Part shown: piece after piece, positions 1-6,659 of the stretch
Layout: every line of letters begins with the position of its first letter
Position numbering within the stretch: position 1 is the first letter of the stretch
Assembly (NCBI GenBank): GCA_903885855.1
Contig: CAISKG010000466.1
Span: 1 to 12,320, forward strand
DNA length: 12,320 nt
Origin: an uncultured Planctomycetaceae bacterium
Lineage (GTDB): Bacteria > Planctomycetota > Planctomycetia > Pirellulales > UBA1268
Direction: 5' to 3'
Position numbers and translations under genes: made by a program
Notes under the pieces: generated by a model
Told to the model about the DNA's origin: nothing
Database searches by the model: none
What the model saw: the letters and a program-made list of their open reading frames with translations, nothing else

Positions 1-698
1 CCCCAGTCGCGCTTCGCGTCGAGGTTGCCGAGATAGAGCTTCTTCTGCAGTCCCAGCTTGATGCGGGCGGCGGCCCGGGTGATCTTCCGCGTCACGAAGG
101 TCTCGCCGCGCCGCGGGCTCTCGTGGTTGAAGAGGATCCCGCACGACGCGTGCAGGCCGTAGCTCTCGCGGTAGTTGACGGTGATCCAGTGGGCGTAGAC
201 CTTGGCGACGCCGTACGGCGAGCGGGGGCGGAAGGGGGTCGATTCGCTCTGCGGCGTCTCGACGGCCCTGCCGAACATCTCCGAACTCGACGCCTGGTAG
301 AAGCGGACCGTCCGCCCGGTGGCGTCCTGATGGTCGCGGACCGCCTCCAGGAGCCGCAGCGTCCCCAGGGCCGTCACGTCGGCGGTGTAGGTGGGCTGGT
401 CGAAGCTGACGCGCACGTGGCTCTGCGCGGCGAGGTTGTAGACCTCGGAAGGGTCGGTCTCGCGCAGCAGCCGCGACAGCCCGGCGGCGTCGGTCATGTC
501 GCCGTAATGCAGCACCAGCGCCGGCCCCGACTCGTGCACGTCGCGGTAGAGGTGATCGATCCGCTGCGTGCCGAAGGTGCTCGAGCGGCGGATGAGCCCG
601 TGCACCTCGTAGCCCCGGGCGAGGAGGCACTCGGCGAGGTAGGAGCCGTCCTGCCCGGTGATGCCGGTGATCAGGGCGCGCGGCGCGTCGGGGGGCAT
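1..698 (-). CDS. gmd: GDP-mannose 4,6-dehydratase, 3' end cut by window edge
   Basis: Converts GDP-D-mannose to GDP-4-keto-6-deoxy-mannose, the first step towards GDP-L-fucose and related deoxysugars for surface polysaccharide; cytosolic and NADP-dependent. Only 232 residues are in the window; the family is usually about 340-375 long. Seen on the minus strand: the Rossmann motif GITGQDG (residues 12-18) of extended short-chain dehydrogenases, the family stretch RRSSTFGTQRIDHLY (37-51), YNLAAQSHV (87-95), the active-site segment ASSSEMFG with S138 and E140, YGVAK with Y162 and K166, and FNHESPRRGETFVTRK (190-205), which is strongly diagnostic of GMD. By memory of the E. coli enzyme, S138 replaces its catalytic Thr, a conservative change. 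The ATG at 698 sits 11 codons before the Rossmann glycine, as expected. The gene is divergent from purC. Its continuation and any partner such as fcl lie outside the window. Confidence 0.96.
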   Translation of the reverse strand, partial: MPPDAPRALITGITGQDGSYLAECLLARGYEVHGLIRRSSTFGTQRIDHLYRDVHESGPALVLHYGDMTDAAGLSRLLRETDPSEVYNLAAQSHVRVSFDQPTYTADVTALGTLRLLEAVRDHQDATGRTVRFYQASSSEMFGRAVETPQSESTPFRPRSPYGVAKVYAHWITVNYRESYGLHASCGILFNHESPRRGETFVTRKITRAAARIKLGLQKKLYLGNLDAKRDW

Positions 699-771
699 GC
701 GGCGTGGATCCTCGTCGGGCCGGCGGGGGACACCGCCCCCGGGGAGCGGGAGACGGTGCGGCTCCCCGACA

Positions 772-800
772 AGGATACGTCCGCCGCCGCACGCCGTCAG
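772..800 (-). promoter_or_regulatory. Candidate gmd promoter
   Basis: Read on the minus strand, CTGACG (800-795) and TATCCT (777-772) are separated by 17 bases. They match the sigma-70 -35 and -10 consensus at 4 of 6 and 4 of 6 positions. Transcription would begin near 765, giving a leader of roughly 67 bases before the gmd ATG. It lies in the 166-base divergent gap between gmd and purC. This is a weak sequence-only prediction. Confidence 0.35.
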
Positions 801-849
801 CGCCGTGCCCCGCGGCGGCGGCGCCGGCTCCCGCGCCCGCCGCGGGCTC

Positions 850-858
850 TGGTACAAC
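850..858 (+). promoter_or_regulatory. Extended -10 element for purC, implying a leaderless mRNA
   Basis: TGG followed by TACAAC (853-858) resembles an extended -10 element, although the final T of the consensus is a C. No convincing -35 hexamer lies at the right distance. Only 6 bases separate it from the purC ATG at 865, so the expected transcription start falls on or next to the A of the ATG. The same arrangement recurs at 9746-9758. Confidence 0.4.
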
Positions 859-864
859 CTCGGC

Positions 865-1824
865 ATGCGACGCAACGACGACTCCGGGGCGGCCGCCGCG
901 AGCGCGGCCGTCGTGCGCACCGATCTCCCTCTCGGGCCGCTGCACCGCGGCAAGGTGCGCGACTGCTACCGCCTCCCGGACGACGGGGGCGAGGGGCGGA
1001 TGCTGATCGTCAGCACCGACCGGATCAGCGCCTTCGACTGGGTGCTCCCCACGCCGATCCCCGACAAGGGGCGCGTCCTGACGGCGATCTCGGCGCACTG
1101 GTTCCGCTGGCTCGCCCAGGGGCCGCGGCCGGTGGCCCACCACCTCCTCACCACCGACGTCGACGCCATGGATCTGCCGGCCACGGTCGACCGAGCGCCG
1201 CTGCGCGGTCGGACGATGCTCGTCCGCGCGGCGACCGTCGTCCCCTTCGAGTGCGTGGTGCGCGGGCGCCTGGCGGGCTCGGGGTGGGCGGAGTACCGCC
1301 GGCACGGCACGGTCTGCGGCGAGCGGCTGCCGGCCGGGCTGTCCGCCGGCGACGCGCTCCCCGAGCCGATCTTCACGCCGGCCACGAAGGCGGCCTCCGG
1401 CCACGACGAGAACGTCCCCTTCGCCGCCATGGCCGACGCGATCGGGTCCGACCTCGCCGCCGAACTGCGCACCCGGAGCCTCGACGTGTTCGCGCGCGGC
1501 GCGGCGCACGCGGCGGCGCACGGGATCGTGCTGGCCGACACCAAGTTCGAGTGGGGGCGGACGGCCGACGGCGCGATCATCCTCGTCGACGAGGTGCTGA
1601 CCCCCGAGTCCTCGCGCTTCTGGCCCGCCGCGCAGGTCGGTGGGGGGCGGGTTCCCGACTCCTTCGACAAGCAGTTCGTCCGCGACTGGCTCGAGTCCAG
1701 CGCCTGGGACAAGGCGAGCCCGCCGCCCGAGTTGCCGCCCGACGTGGTGGCGCGGACCCGGGGGAAATACCTCGAGGCCTGCCGGCTTCTCACCGGCGGC
1801 CTCCCGGAGGGCGTGGCCGCCTGA
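865..1824 (+). CDS. purC: Phosphoribosylaminoimidazole-succinocarboxamide synthase (SAICAR synthase)
   Basis: Joins CAIR and aspartate with ATP to give SAICAR in de novo purine synthesis; a cytosolic enzyme. The 319-residue length fits the longer, yeast Ade1-like form (about 300) rather than the short E. coli form (about 240). Motifs in order: GKVRDCY nucleotide-binding loop (29-35), STDRISAFDW (D52, R53, D58), PIPDKG, the VVRGRLAGSGW segment, FTPATKA followed by GHDENVPF (179-186), ADTKFEWG (224-231), DEVLTPESSRFW (from D242) and SFDKQFVRDW. The reading frame stays open upstream to 658, but ATG 865 is chosen because family homology begins about 20 residues after it, the upstream stretch is low-complexity, and a -10-like element ends 6 bases before it. 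There is no Shine-Dalgarno sequence. It is divergent from gmd, and aroC follows 121 bases later. Confidence 0.96.
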   Translation: MRRNDDSGAAAASAAVVRTDLPLGPLHRGKVRDCYRLPDDGGEGRMLIVSTDRISAFDWVLPTPIPDKGRVLTAISAHWFRWLAQGPRPVAHHLLTTDVDAMDLPATVDRAPLRGRTMLVRAATVVPFECVVRGRLAGSGWAEYRRHGTVCGERLPAGLSAGDALPEPIFTPATKAASGHDENVPFAAMADAIGSDLAAELRTRSLDVFARGAAHAAAHGIVLADTKFEWGRTADGAIILVDEVLTPESSRFWPAAQVGGGRVPDSFDKQFVRDWLESSAWDKASPPPELPPDVVARTRGKYLEACRLLTGGLPEGVAA

Positions 1825-1885
1825 GGGGCGGCCGACGGCCCGTTTCCCCCCGGGCAATGACCTAGGGACCGGCCCGTGGCGTCAC

Positions 1886-1891
1886 TAGAAT
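1886..1891 (+). promoter_or_regulatory. Candidate -10 element for aroC
   Basis: TAGAAT matches 5 of 6 positions of the TATAAT consensus and is one of few AT-rich spots in the purC-aroC gap. The same hexamer, followed by C, appears in the rpsO promoter (5813-5818). No recognisable -35 lies 16-18 bases upstream. The start would be near 1898, giving a leader of about 48 bases that is C-rich and has no Shine-Dalgarno sequence before the aroC ATG. Confidence 0.35.
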
Positions 1892-1945
1892 CGGCCGCGG
1901 TCCCCCCGCGCCCGCCTCCCGCCACCCCCTCAATCCCCCCCACCC

Positions 1946-3085
1946 ATGCTGCGTTACTGGACGGCCGGTGAATCCCACGGGCCGGCGCTCGTGGCGCTCG
2001 TCGACGGCTTCCCCGCGGGGCTCGCGGTCGATCAGGCCGCGATCGACGCCGAGCTCGTGCGCCGTCAGGGGGGCTACGGCCGCGGCGGACGACAGCGGCT
2101 CGAGACCGACGCGGTCCGCTTCCTCTCCGGTCTGTGGCGCGGGACGACGCTGGGCAGCCCGCTGGCCCTCGAGGTGATCAACCGCGACGCCAAGCTCGAG
2201 CGTCTCGACGACATCGACCGTCCGCGCCCCGGCCACGCCGATCTGGCCGGGTCGGTCAAGCATCTCGGCGGCGTGCGGGCGGTCCTCGAGCGTGCCAGCG
2301 CCCGCGAGACGGCGGCCCGGGTGGCCGCCGGAGCGCTGGCCGGGCAGCTGCTCGCGCGCTTCGGGATCTCCGTGGCGGGCTTCGTGACGGCGCTCGGTGG
2401 CATCGAACTGGGCGGCCGCGACGGCACGCCCGACCAGCTGCGGGCCCTCCGCGACTCCAGCGCCGTCTACTCCCTCCACCCGGAGCGCGACGCCGAGGTC
2501 ACCGCGCTCATCGACCGCGTCGGCAAGGAGGGGGACACGCTCGGCGGAATCGTCGAGGTGCGCGTCGAGGGGCTGCCCATCGGCCTGGGCACCCACGCCC
2601 AGTGGGATCGCAAACTCGACGGGCGCATCGCGCAGGCCGTGATGGCCGTCCAGGCGATCAAGGGGGTGGAGATCGGCCTCGGATTCGAGGCGGCCCGGCG
2701 CCGTGGCTCGCAGGTCCACGATCCGATCCACTACGACGCCGCGGCCCGCGGGCGCGCCGATCTGGGCTTCACGCGCCCCACCAACAACGCCGGGGGGCTC
2801 GAGGCCGGGATCACCAACGGCCAGCCGCTGGTGGTCCGCGCCGCCATGAAGCCCATCAGCACGCTGCGGAAGCCGCTGGAGAGCGTCAACCTCCGCACCA
2901 AGGAGCCGGAGGAGGCCGCCTACGAGCGCAGCGACGTCTGCGCCGTGAGCGCCGCGTCGGTGATCGTGGAGCACGTGGTGGCCTTCGAGGTGGCGGCGGC
3001 GCTGGTCGACAAGTTCGGCGGCGACAGCGTGGCGGAGATGGAAGCGCGGTGGGAGCTCTACCACCGCCTCGCCCGGGAGCGCTGA
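1946..3085 (+). CDS. aroC: Chorismate synthase
   Basis: Catalyses the last shikimate-pathway step, the 1,4-trans elimination of phosphate from EPSP to chorismate, using reduced FMN that is not consumed; cytosolic homotetramer. The 379-residue length is within the usual 350-400. Seen: GESHG with H11 (8-12), YGRGGRQRLETD with the family's GRGGR loop, TLGSPL, RPGHAD (94-99), ASARET (117-122), and near the end RPTNNAGGLEAGITNGQP and KPISTL, which with the conserved arginines bind FMN and substrate. The ATG at 1946 gives the canonical start MLRYWTAGESHG, so the start is well fixed although the upstream bases are a C-rich run with no Shine-Dalgarno sequence. No frameshift or missing key motif was seen. 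It lies 121 bases after purC and 63 bases before the next gene. Confidence 0.97.
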   Translation: MLRYWTAGESHGPALVALVDGFPAGLAVDQAAIDAELVRRQGGYGRGGRQRLETDAVRFLSGLWRGTTLGSPLALEVINRDAKLERLDDIDRPRPGHADLAGSVKHLGGVRAVLERASARETAARVAAGALAGQLLARFGISVAGFVTALGGIELGGRDGTPDQLRALRDSSAVYSLHPERDAEVTALIDRVGKEGDTLGGIVEVRVEGLPIGLGTHAQWDRKLDGRIAQAVMAVQAIKGVEIGLGFEAARRRGSQVHDPIHYDAAARGRADLGFTRPTNNAGGLEAGITNGQPLVVRAAMKPISTLRKPLESVNLRTKEPEEAAYERSDVCAVSAASVIVEHVVAFEVAAALVDKFGGDSVAEMEARWELYHRLARER

Positions 3086-3098
3086 GGGGCTCCGCACG

Positions 3099-3112
3099 GC
3101 CCCGGACGGGGC
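3099..3112 (+). other. Small inverted repeat after aroC
   Basis: GCCCC, loop GGAC, then GGGGC gives a 5-bp stem beginning 14 bases after the aroC stop. There is no T-tract. In DNA this GC-rich a stem of this size can arise by chance, so it is only a weak terminator or mRNA 3'-end candidate. Confidence 0.2.
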
Positions 3113-3120
3113 GGGAAGCG

Positions 3121-3147
3121 GCGGGGAACAAGCCGGCGGGGAACAAG
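3121..3147 (+). repeat. Two direct copies of a 12-base unit before the next start codon
   Basis: GCGGGGAACAAG occurs at 3121-3132 and again at 3136-3147, a 15-base period. The second copy runs into the ATG at 3149. The AAGG at its end is too close to that ATG to act as a normal ribosome binding site. It may be a slippage duplication in the short aroC spacer or an unusual translation-start region. Confidence 0.6.
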
Positions 3148-3148
3148 G

Positions 3149-4411
3149 ATGTTCGTGGCCCATCATTCCGGACGCACGCGGCTGGCACGCCGGGCGTTCC
3201 TCCTCGTCGGACTGCTCCCCGCGGCCCTGCTGGCCGGTTTCGGGGCCTGGCGTCATGCCCCGGCGCACCGCCGGTCGGTCGAGCGCTCGCTCGAGGCGGC
3301 GCTGGGCGTCGGGCTCTCGGCGGGCCGTGTCGTCCACCCGCGGCCGGGGGTCGTGCGCCTCGAGGCGGTGGTCGCCCGCGCGGGCGGCGAGGTCGTGGCG
3401 ACGATCCCGCGCGTGGAGCTCGAGACCTCCGCGGGCGAGGTGCGGCTGCGGGCCTCCGGCGTGGAGGCCTCGCCGCGCGCCGCCTCCCTGGCGGCGCGGC
3501 TCGGGCGCGACTGGCTCGGGGAGCCGCACCGCTTCGGTCGCAACGTCGTCGTCGAGTGCGAGGGGGTGTGGCTGGCCGCCGGGGATGGTTCCGGCGCAGG
3601 CGTTGATGCGCGGTTCGCGTTGCGCGGCGAATGCGTCGCGGCCGGGAACGGGCGGGCGATCCGGGTCCGCTCGCTCGCCGACGGCGACGACGACGCGCTG
3701 GTGGTGCAGGCCTTCGGCGAGACGGAGGCGGAGCCCGCCCGGATCGAGATCCAGTCGGCGCTCGCTCGGCCGGTGGCGCTCGGGCTGGTGGCCGCGATCC
3801 TCGATCGCCCCGGGCTCGTCGACCGGATGGGAGGGGGCGCGACCGTGGCGGGGCGCTGCGGTCTGGTCGTGGAGGGGGGGGCGCTGCGCGGGACGATCGC
3901 CGGATCGCTCGACGGCGTCGATCTCGCCGCCTGCACCCGAACGCTGCCGTTGGCGGCGGAGGGACGGGCGCGCGTCGAGGTCGCCTCCGCCACGCTGTCG
4001 GGCGGCCGCCTGGCGGCCGCCGACGCGACGATCAGCGGCGGGCCGGGCGCCGTCGACCGGGCGACGCTCGACGTCCTCCTCGGCGTCGTCGGGGCCCGGC
4101 CGGGGCCCGCCTGGGGGGGCGCCGGGGCCCCGCGACGCGTGCCGTACGACGCGCTCGAGGCCCGCATCACGCTGGACGTCGCCGGTCTCCGCTTCGGCGC
4201 CGCGTCCCCGCAGGGGCTGCTCGCGGTCGGGGGACGGGCGCTGCTCGAGCCCCCGCTCCAGCCACTGCCGGTCGATCGTCTGGCCTGGGCGCTGTCCCCC
4301 GGCGCGACTCGGGCGGTTCCGGCGACCGAAGCGTCGGCCTGGATCCTGTCGGTGCTCCCCCTGCCCCCCTCGACGGGGGCCCTTCCCGCCGACGGCCCCG
4401 CCCGGCGTTGA
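3149..4411 (+). CDS. Unrecognised membrane-anchored protein, possibly AsmA-like
   Basis: I do not recognise this 420-residue protein. It starts with a basic stretch (RTRLARR, 9-15) followed by one hydrophobic segment at about 16-34, fitting an uncleaved N-terminal anchor with the rest outside the cytoplasm. No lipobox cysteine is visible. The remainder is rich in short alternating hydrophobic/polar stretches, such as GVVRLEAVVARAGGEVV and GTIAGSLDGVDLAAC, suggesting beta structure. That layout (anchor plus long beta-rich region comparing an object's 'classes' of strands) recalls AsmA/TamB-like envelope proteins, but no specific motif confirms this. The coding call rests on an uninterrupted frame of protein-like composition. 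The competing frames here are arginine-, serine- and proline-rich, as expected for shadows. ATG 3149 is the start because it places the basic residues before the anchor. It lies 63 bases after aroC, possibly cotranscribed, and 164 bases before the desaturase. Confidence 0.75.
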   Translation: MFVAHHSGRTRLARRAFLLVGLLPAALLAGFGAWRHAPAHRRSVERSLEAALGVGLSAGRVVHPRPGVVRLEAVVARAGGEVVATIPRVELETSAGEVRLRASGVEASPRAASLAARLGRDWLGEPHRFGRNVVVECEGVWLAAGDGSGAGVDARFALRGECVAAGNGRAIRVRSLADGDDDALVVQAFGETEAEPARIEIQSALARPVALGLVAAILDRPGLVDRMGGGATVAGRCGLVVEGGALRGTIAGSLDGVDLAACTRTLPLAAEGRARVEVASATLSGGRLAAADATISGGPGAVDRATLDVLLGVVGARPGPAWGGAGAPRRVPYDALEARITLDVAGLRFGAASPQGLLAVGGRALLEPPLQPLPVDRLAWALSPGATRAVPATEASAWILSVLPLPPSTGALPADGPARR

Positions 4412-4446
4412 CCGGGGCCTGCCCGGCAACCACGCTGGAAGCCGGT

Positions 4447-4474
4447 TTCTTGACCGATTCTTGACGTCGAATCG
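4447..4474 (+). promoter_or_regulatory. Operator-like repeats upstream of the desaturase gene
   Basis: TTCTTGAC occurs twice, at 4447-4454 and 4458-4465, exactly 11 bases apart, about one helical turn. Overlapping it is an inverted pair, CGATTC (4455-4460) and GAATCG (4469-4474), around an 8-base centre. Each TTGAC could also serve as a -35, but I find no good -10 at 16-18 bases. This patch is noticeably less GC-rich than its surroundings. It lies in the 164-base gap before the desaturase, about 100 bases from its ATG. The rest of that gap shows nothing clear. Confidence 0.4.
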
Positions 4475-4575
4475 ACCGTCGCCTGACCCGGCGGCGGTGG
4501 CAAGACGGCGGAAATGCATCACAGTGGATCGGCCGTCACCGAGCGGCCGCCCGCACCCCCGAGGTCTTCCCCGAC

Positions 4576-5676
<1,101 letters not shown>

Positions 5677-5694
5677 CCCGCCCGAGCCCCTCGT

Positions 5695-5719
5695 CCGACG
5701 CCGGCATCCCCGGCGTCGG
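5695..5719 (+). terminator. Perfect 10-bp hairpin after the desaturase, no T-tract
   Basis: CCGACGCCGG (5695-5704), loop CATCC, then CCGGCGTCGG (5710-5719) make an uninterrupted 10-bp stem starting 19 bases after the desaturase stop. The downstream bases are G-rich rather than T-rich, so it is not a classic intrinsic terminator. It may terminate transcription less efficiently or protect the mRNA 3' end. Confidence 0.5.
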
Positions 5720-5790
5720 CGGGAGGGGGAACCCCACGGCGGCGCTCCCGCCGCGGGGGGTGCGGAGCCCGCGGTGCCCCGGGCCCGCTG

Positions 5791-5818
5791 TTGCAAATTC
5801 GCCCCTTCCGGCTAGAAT
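5791..5818 (+). promoter_or_regulatory. Candidate sigma-70 promoter for rpsO
   Basis: TTGCAA (5791-5796) and TAGAAT (5813-5818) are separated by 16 bases. They match the -35 and -10 consensus at 4 of 6 and 5 of 6 positions. The region is locally AT-rich and lies after the desaturase hairpin. The expected start is near 5825, leaving a leader of about 170 bases before rpsO. This is the best-looking promoter in the window. Confidence 0.6.
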
Positions 5819-5824
5819 CTCGGC

Positions 5825-5995
5825 TTCTTCGGGGCAGGTTCCGGACGCCGTTGGCACGGCCCGGGGAAGCCTCCCCAATGACGCCACGGGGCGTGCCTGC
5901 CGGTGGCATGGGCGGGGTGCATGGTGCACCCCGCACGAACCGTGCACGGCGTGTCCCAATCGAAGCGGGCCGTCCTGAGGGGCGGATTTCGGCTG
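5825..5995 (+). promoter_or_regulatory. Structured rpsO 5' leader, candidate S15 autoregulatory RNA
   Basis: Predicted untranslated leader between the rpsO promoter and ATG. It holds a perfect 10-bp hairpin: GCGGGGTGCA (5912-5921), loop TGG, TGCACCCCGC (5925-5934). A smaller stem, ACGCC/GGCGT (5881-5894 region), lies just upstream. The only SD-like sequence, GAGGGG (5976-5981), is 14 bases from the ATG, rather far unless structure brings it closer. S15 is known to repress its own mRNA through unrelated leader structures in several bacterial groups, so a leader of this length is suggestive. The frame of rpsO is open back to 5903, but the extra residues do not resemble S15. Confidence 0.4.
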
Positions 5996-6265
5996 ATGTC
6001 GCTCACCAAAGAACGCAAGACGGAACTCATCGGCACCTATCGCCGGGCCGACGCGGACACCGGATCGGCGGAGGTGCAGATCGCCCTCCTGACCGGCCGC
6101 ATCTCCCACCTCACCGAACACTTCAAGAAGCACGCGAAGGACTACGCGAGCCGTCGTGGGCTTCTGCAGTTGGTCAGCCGCCGTCGCCGCCTGCTCGACT
6201 ACCTCAAGCGAGTCGCGCCCCAGCGGTACCTCGAGATCATCAAGCGGCTGGATATCCGGAAGTGA
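5996..6265 (+). CDS. rpsO: 30S ribosomal protein S15
   Basis: Primary 16S rRNA-binding protein of the small-subunit platform that nucleates assembly with S6, S18 and S11. At 89 residues it is the same length as E. coli S15. Seen: DTGSAEVQIALLTGRI (21-36), HLTEHFKKHAKDYASRRGLL (38-57) with H42, D49 and S52 of the conserved rRNA-binding H...D..S set, and SRRRRLLDYLKR (61-72). The ATG at 5996 gives the canonical MSLTKERK start; an in-frame upstream ATG at 5903 would add 31 residues with no family match and is rejected. A promoter-like sequence lies about 180 bases upstream, and pnp follows after 394 bases, preserving the widespread rpsO-pnp order. The sequence looks intact. Confidence 0.98.
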   Translation: MSLTKERKTELIGTYRRADADTGSAEVQIALLTGRISHLTEHFKKHAKDYASRRGLLQLVSRRRRLLDYLKRVAPQRYLEIIKRLDIRK

Positions 6266-6272
6266 TCGTCCG

Positions 6273-6291
6273 CCCCGCGGTCGCCGCGGGG
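6273..6291 (+). terminator. Perfect 8-bp hairpin after rpsO, no T-tract
   Basis: CCCCGCGG (6273-6280), loop TCG, then CCGCGGGG (6284-6291) form a fully paired 8-bp stem only 8 bases after the rpsO stop. No T-run follows. It could attenuate transcription between rpsO and pnp, or be a processing site or 3' cap for the rpsO mRNA. Confidence 0.45.
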
Positions 6292-6659
6292 GGCGTCGTC
6301 GGAGCGACCGCGGACGTCCGGTCCCGGTCGGCCGTCGTTTCCGGTTCCCGGAGTGCGTGCCGGGCCTTCGGGCCGGTGCCCTCCGGGTGTTGTCGACCGC
6401 AGTCCGGGGGTATTTCCCGGAGCGGTGTCCGGCTCGGAGCCGGACCGGAGCCCGGTCGGCCCGCCTTCGTGGCAGGTCCCGGGGACGCCCACCGCCGATG
6501 GGTGGGCAGCGGGGGACGGCGATCCTTGAGGTCCGGGACGTTTCCGGGCATCGGGTCGCGTTCGCCGGATCGATTGCGGGGCGGGGAACGTGATCCCCGT
6601 CCGTTGAACGGCCGCGTGCACAGGGCCCGCGGCCGGGAAGGGAAGGAAGAAAGCACCAC
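6292..6659 (+). promoter_or_regulatory. Hairpin-rich pnp leader/spacer without a gene
   Basis: No credible coding frame is seen in this stretch. It contains a run of inverted repeats: TCCGGG/CCCGGA (6403-6421, loop 7); GTCCGGC/GCCGGAC (6427-6445, loop 5); GCCCACC/GGTGGGC (6487-6507, loop 7); CGGGGA/TCCCCG (6582-6599, loop 6); and CGGCCGCG/CGCGGCCG (6609-6635, loop 11). The last ends at the purine-rich ribosome binding region of pnp. I see no strong promoter; TTGTCG (6390-6395) and TATTTC (6411-6416), 15 bases apart, are poor. E. coli pnp is autoregulated through RNase III cutting of its leader hairpin, so a similar role is plausible here. High GC alone produces some such stems. Confidence 0.45.
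6643..6648 (+). promoter_or_regulatory. Purine-rich Shine-Dalgarno of pnp
   Basis: AAGGAA lies 11 bases before the ATG at 6660, within a purine run from 6635 to 6653. It fixes that ATG as the start. It stands out because most other genes in the window have no Shine-Dalgarno sequence. It directly follows the 8-bp hairpin ending at 6635, so its accessibility could depend on that fold. Confidence 0.6.

Noticed and set aside
123..1865. A 580-codon plus-strand frame across gmd and purC
   Set aside because: It overlaps both real genes in the wrong strand or frame, and its translation is Arg/Ala/Pro-rich without family features.
4498..4519. TGGCAAG with TGCA downstream, resembling a sigma-54 promoter before the desaturase
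   Set aside because: The distance between the GG and GC elements is several bases too long.
1862..4522. An 886-codon open frame on the minus strand opposite aroC and the anchored protein
   Set aside because: It is low-complexity, Arg/Gly/Pro-rich, with no motif, and antisense to unmistakable aroC.
5852..5867. TGGCACG resembling the -24 half of a sigma-54 promoter before rpsO
   Set aside because: The -12 GC dinucleotide is missing at the required spacing, and a sigma-70-like promoter already lies just upstream.
5903..5995. N-terminal extension of S15 from an upstream in-frame ATG
   Set aside because: S15 is 89 residues in other bacteria. The extra 31 codons show no family similarity and cover the strong leader hairpin.
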